From contig JBFFZZ010000089.1 of assembly GCA_041568335.1 (NCBI GenBank), forward strand, positions 1 through 10,673: a stretch of 10,673 nucleotides of DNA. Direction: 5' to 3'. The stretch comes from WVWW01 sp041568335 (GTDB taxonomy: Bacteria; Acidobacteriota; Polarisedimenticolia; Polarisedimenticolales; Polarisedimenticolaceae). The notes under the pieces are model-generated. The model was not told the DNA's origin. It saw only the letters and a list, made by a program, of their open reading frames with translations, and made no database searches. Below are positions 8,464 to 10,673 of this stretch, piece by piece; position 1 is the stretch's first letter; the number at the start of each line of letters is the position of its first letter. Made by a program: the position numbers and the translations under genes.

Positions 8464-8923
8464 CGCCGCGTCGTCCGCGCCCGATATCCCAGAGGTCGAA
8501 CAGCAGGAGCAGGTTCATCAACCCCGCGGTCCAGACGTAAGCCGTGCCGTAAATCGAAAGCGGGGAGCGCTCGCGAGCACGGAACGTCTCGACGCGCTGG
8601 ACCGCCTTGTCGCCGCCCTTCATCGAGTAGGTGACCTCGCCGTAGACGAAAAGCCGGACGATCGGGTCGATCGGGCCCATCCCGAGATTGGCCACGACCT
8701 GGAGCCCGGTGAGCAACGGTTGCTTGTCGTCACGCAGCGACAGCCGCGCATCGTGAGCCAGGCCGAACCCGAAACTCGCCCACAACAGAAGGCCGAAGAA
8801 CACCCCGCGGCGAACACGCCCGAGGAAGACGTGACCGAGACCCGGAACGAGCCAACCCAGGAACACCGACAGCAGCGTGCGGCGCACGCCGCGGTCCGCC
8901 CCGTTGCCCTCGGGCTCGGTCAT
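8456..8923 (-). CDS. Small multi-helix membrane protein, DUF6677-like
   Basis: This 155-residue protein starts with a short polar tail, then FLGWLVPGLGHVFLGRVRRG (21-40), a proline/glycine-broken helix with a following basic turn, a second helix VFFGLLLWASFGFGLA (41-56), a long amphipathic middle region, and a final segment YGTAYVWTAGLMNLLLLFDLWD (125-146). The WLVPG.GH...GR opening and the YGT...AGLMNLLL.D...I ending are what I remember of the uncharacterised DUF6677 family; this is from memory. ATG at 8923 is 4 bases after the rplI stop, and the end overlaps the next small gene by 8 bases. Function unknown. The opening also resembles TM2-type segments, a weaker alternative. Confidence 0.75.
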   Translation of the reverse strand: MTEPEGNGADRGVRRTLLSVFLGWLVPGLGHVFLGRVRRGVFFGLLLWASFGFGLAHDARLSLRDDKQPLLTGLQVVANLGMGPIDPIVRLFVYGEVTYSMKGGDKAVQRVETFRARERSPLSIYGTAYVWTAGLMNLLLLFDLWDIGRGRRGDA

Positions 8924-8927
8924 CCGA

Positions 8928-9530
8928 TCAACTCTCTTGGGTCTCTGACGGGGCCTCGGCGGCCTTGGCGGCCGTCTCGTTGGAGGCCTTCTCGCTGTTC
9001 GCCGCGGTCTCGCCCTCGTCCGAAGGCGGAGCCGCCGCCGGCTCGAGAACCGCGCGATCCGCCTCGACCTGGGCCAGCGTCTGACCCGCCTCGGTCAAAA
9101 CCTCGAGGGTGACGTTGGCGCTGACGTTGCGGTGCAGCTTGATCACGACCTCGAAGGTCCCGAGCGACTTGATCGGTTCCTTGAGCTGGATCTTGCGCCG
9201 CTCGAGCTTGTAGCCCTTCTCGGCGAACAGCTCGGCGATGTCCGTGTTGGTCACCGAGCCGTAGAGCGTGCCACGCTCGCCCGCGCGACGCCGCACGGAA
9301 AGATCGACGCCCGCCAGCCGGCTCGCCAACTCCTGGGCGCCGCGTGCGCTCTTTTCCTCGCGGTCGGCCCAGGCCCGGCGCTGATCGTCGATCTGCTTGG
9401 CGGCGCCGGCACCGGCCTTGTAAGCCAACCCCTTGGGCAACAGGTAATTGCGCGCGTAACCGGGCGCGACGTTCACCTCGTCGCCGCGATCGCCGAGGTT
9501 CTCGACGTGTTCTCGTAGGATGATCTTCAT
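8928..9530 (-). CDS. rplI: Large-subunit ribosomal protein bL9 with C-terminal extension
   Basis: bL9 binds 23S rRNA near the L1 stalk with its N-terminal domain and projects a second domain on a long helix. The N-domain is textbook: MKIILREHVENLGDRGDEV with VAPGYARNYLLPKGLAYKA (21-39). The connecting helix and C-domain follow, with RGTLYGSVTNTDIAE (86-100) and IKSLGTFEVVIKLHRNVSANV (120-140). The usual length is about 150. This one has 200 residues, with a low-complexity acidic, Ala/Ser/Thr/Glu-rich tail from about 163. The ATG at 9530 is preceded by GGGGGCAGG. The gap to rpsR is 10 bases and to the DUF6677-like gene 4 bases. Confidence 0.97.
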   Translation of the reverse strand: MKIILREHVENLGDRGDEVNVAPGYARNYLLPKGLAYKAGAGAAKQIDDQRRAWADREEKSARGAQELASRLAGVDLSVRRRAGERGTLYGSVTNTDIAELFAEKGYKLERRKIQLKEPIKSLGTFEVVIKLHRNVSANVTLEVLTEAGQTLAQVEADRAVLEPAAAPPSDEGETAANSEKASNETAAKAAEAPSETQES

Positions 9531-9540
9531 CGCCTGCCCC

Positions 9541-9807
9541 CTAGTCCGAGGTGAACGGAAGGAGCGCGATCGCGCGCGCTCGTTTGATCGCCCTCATGAG
9601 ATCCCGCTGATGCTTGGCGCAGTTCCCCGAGATCCTCCGCGGAAGGATTTTGGAGCGTTCCGGGATGTAGTTCTGCAGCGTTTTCATGTCCTTGTGATCG
9701 ATCCACTGCGTCTTGGCCTCGCAGAACTTGCAGTACTTCCGACGGCGGAACAAGAACCGTTTCCGGCCGTAACCGCCACCGCGTCCGGAGCCACGTCTCA
9801 TCGCCAT
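9541..9807 (-). CDS. rpsR: Small-subunit ribosomal protein bS18
   Basis: This 88-residue protein binds bS6 and the central domain of 16S rRNA. It has a basic Gly/Arg N-terminal tail (4-23), KYCKFCEAKTQWIDHKD (24-40), LQNYIPERSKILPRRISGNCAKHQRDL (44-70) and RAIKRARAIALLPF. Cys26, Cys29, Cys63 and His66 make a C-x2-C...C-x2-H set that could hold zinc (the cysteine-bearing form of bS18). ATG at 9807 follows the rpsF stop by 3 bases, with GGAAGGGGAG upstream inside rpsF. A second ATG at 9801 is possible (MRRGSG) and changes only two residues. Confidence 0.97.
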   Translation of the reverse strand: MAMRRGSGRGGGYGRKRFLFRRRKYCKFCEAKTQWIDHKDMKTLQNYIPERSKILPRRISGNCAKHQRDLMRAIKRARAIALLPFTSD

Positions 9808-9810
9808 CGC

Positions 9811-10356
9811 TTACTCCCCTTCCTTCGCGGCCGCCGGCTCTTCCGCCGGGGTCTTCTCGGTCGCCTCGGCGACGGGTTCCGGTGTCGTCTCCGCGACCGC
9901 CTCGGCCGTTTCCTCGGCCGGGGCTTCGTCCACCGCCGGTGTTTCGGGCGCCGCCGCCGCCTCGGCTGCGCGAGCGGCCTCCTCTTCGGCAAGACGGGCG
10001 GCCTCGGCGGCTTGCTCGGCGCGCCGCTCGGCATCCTTGACGGCTTGCACCTTCGCGGCGGCCGCCCAGTCCTCTTCCAGACGAACCGTCAAGCTGCGCA
10101 GGACGCTGTCGGAGAGCCGGATCCTCCGCTCGAGCTCCTTGGGAACCTCGATCTCGGCGTCGTAGAGAAAACGCGTGTACACGCCGTCGTCGAACTTGCG
10201 GATCGGATAGGCCAGCCGGCGGCGGCCCATGCGCTCGTTGGCGGTGAACTCACCACCACCATCGGTGACGATCGCGGCGAGGGTCTCCACCGTGGTGCGC
10301 TCCTCGTCGTCGCTGAGCGTAGGTGGAGTGATGAACAGGGTTTCGTACGTCGGCAC
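9811..10356 (-). CDS. rpsF: Small-subunit ribosomal protein bS6 with long C-terminal tail
   Basis: bS6 pairs with bS18 on the 30S platform. The core (1-95) shows PTYETLFITPPTLSDDE, RMGRRRLAYPIRKFDDGVYTRF (42-63) and LERRIRLSDSVLRSLTVR (75-92), all family hallmarks. Typical bS6 is about 95-135 residues. Here an 80-odd residue Ala/Glu-rich tail follows, first probably helical (98-136, many AE/AAEAA units), then Pro/Thr/Glu-rich (137-181). I start at the GTG at 10356, which gives (M)PTYE as in the family and has AGGAGG 6 bases upstream. An ATG at 10371 would add MRRCL and has no ribosome site. First gene of the ribosomal string; upstream is a structured leader. Confidence 0.95.
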   Translation of the reverse strand: MPTYETLFITPPTLSDDEERTTVETLAAIVTDGGGEFTANERMGRRRLAYPIRKFDDGVYTRFLYDAEIEVPKELERRIRLSDSVLRSLTVRLEEDWAAAAKVQAVKDAERRAEQAAEAARLAEEEAARAAEAAAAPETPAVDEAPAEETAEAVAETTPEPVAEATEKTPAEEPAAAKEGE

Positions 10357-10438
10357 CAGGCACCTCCTCATGGCGTAACCGCCCACGGACGCGCCGCGGG
10401 CAAGGGGTGCGGGATTCGCCCCGTACCTCGGGGCAAGA
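10357..10438 (-). promoter_or_regulatory. Structured leader of the rpsF operon (two hairpins)
   Basis: On the minus strand two perfect or near-perfect hairpins precede the ribosome site. GCCCCG-AGGTA-CGGGGC (10434 to 10418) has a 6-bp stem and 5-base loop. GCCCGCG-GCGCGTC-CGTGGGC (10401 to 10381) has a 7-bp stem with one G-U pair and could be extended by wobble pairs. Neither is followed by a T-run, so they are not obvious terminators. rpsF leaders in several phyla carry an RNA motif bound by the S6:S18 complex for autoregulation; this leader is in the right place, but I cannot show that it matches that motif. Confidence 0.4.
10363..10368 (-). promoter_or_regulatory. Ribosome binding site fixing the GTG start of rpsF
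   Basis: Minus strand AGGAGG, 6 bases before the GTG at 10356. This is the best Shine-Dalgarno in the window and decides in favour of GTG over the in-frame ATG at 10371, whose own codon abuts this site. Confidence 0.85.
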
Positions 10439-10456
10439 CCCGGCTGTCAAGCCAGG
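10439..10456 (-). terminator. Hairpin after hppA, possible terminator; overlaps a TTGACA box
   Basis: Minus strand CCTGGCT-TGAC-AGCCGGG forms a 7-bp stem (one G-U pair) with a four-base loop, 22 bases past the hppA stop, followed only by TCTTG, a poor U-tract. The same bases contain a perfect -35 hexamer TTGACA (10450 to 10445). At a 17-base spacing the -10 position is GGTACG, which is poor. Either a weak terminator or part of the rpsF promoter; I cannot decide. Confidence 0.35.
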
Positions 10457-10478
10457 AACGATACCACCGCGGCCCGAA

Positions 10479-10673
10479 CTAGACCAGCAGCGGCGCGATC
10501 ACCAGGCTCACGACGGACATCAACTTGATCAGGATGTTCATCGAGGGACCCGAGGTGTCCTTGAACGGATCGCCGACCGTATCGCCGACGACCGCGGCCT
10601 TGTGCGCCTCGGTGCCCTTTTGCTCGCCCGCGACGGCGCCGGATTCGATCGCCTTCTTGGCGTTGTCCCAGGC
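10479..10673 (-). CDS. hppA: Membrane H+-translocating pyrophosphatase, C-terminal 64 residues
   Basis: The frame runs in from the right edge and ends at TAG (10479-10481); the N-terminal bulk lies outside. The visible tail is highly diagnostic: AWDNAKKAIE (1-10), then EAHKAAVVGDTVGDPFKDTSGPS (22-44), then a final membrane helix MNILIKLMSVVSLVIAPLL. The GDTVGDPFKDT motif holds the conserved acidic residues of the pyrophosphate/Mg site. The enzyme couples pyrophosphate hydrolysis to H+ (or Na+) pumping across the membrane. The residues that separate potassium-dependent from independent and H+ from Na+ types are outside the window, so the ion is not assigned. It lies upstream of rpsF on the same strand, with a 122-base gap. 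Confidence 0.95.
   Translation of the reverse strand, partial: AWDNAKKAIESGAVAGEQKGTEAHKAAVVGDTVGDPFKDTSGPSMNILIKLMSVVSLVIAPLLV

Overview
The window is GC-rich chromosomal DNA packed with bacterial housekeeping and metabolic genes. There is no mobile element, CRISPR array, tRNA or rRNA. A heptosyltransferase-like glycosyltransferase points to a Gram-negative (LPS-bearing) cell. A fused E1 component of branched-chain 2-oxoacid dehydrogenase, an H+-pyrophosphatase and a small membrane protein of the kind I know as DUF6677 would all fit Acidobacteriota or a related deep Gram-negative lineage. That assignment is an inference and not firm.

Layout, left to right. (1) Bases 1-1155, plus strand: the 3' part of a fused E1 (alpha/beta) 2-oxoacid dehydrogenase, cut by the window edge. 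(2) Bases 4807 down to 1161, minus strand: a tight three-gene operon for a biotin-dependent acyl-CoA carboxylase, in the order biotin carboxylase, carboxyltransferase, biotin carrier protein. The carboxyltransferase looks most like the glutaconyl-CoA decarboxylase alpha subunit, and the carrier protein appears to have a second, lysine-less barrel domain. (3) Bases 4808-4905: a 98-base divergent intergenic region. (4) Bases 4906-6114, plus strand: a class I/II PLP aminotransferase. (5) Bases 10356 down to 6065, minus strand: one long, almost gapless gene string: rpsF (bS6), rpsR (bS18), rplI (bL9), a DUF6677-like membrane protein, a 54-residue two-helix membrane protein, a VanZ-like membrane protein, an enoyl-CoA hydratase and a heptosyltransferase-like GT9 enzyme. 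(6) Bases 10357-10478: a structured leader with three short hairpins upstream of rpsF. (7) Bases 10479-10673, minus strand: the C-terminal end of a membrane H+-pyrophosphatase, cut by the window edge.

How the genes may work together. The E1 enzyme makes branched acyl-CoAs; the carboxylase, aminotransferase and enoyl-CoA hydratase are all of kinds used in amino-acid or acyl-CoA catabolism, so part of the window may serve that, although no substrate can be read from the sequence. The ribosomal string is a conserved bacterial arrangement. Here it seems to continue by translational coupling into membrane and envelope genes. The least explained part is the trio of small membrane proteins at 7911-8923, including the 54-residue protein. 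Most of the window is otherwise conventional.
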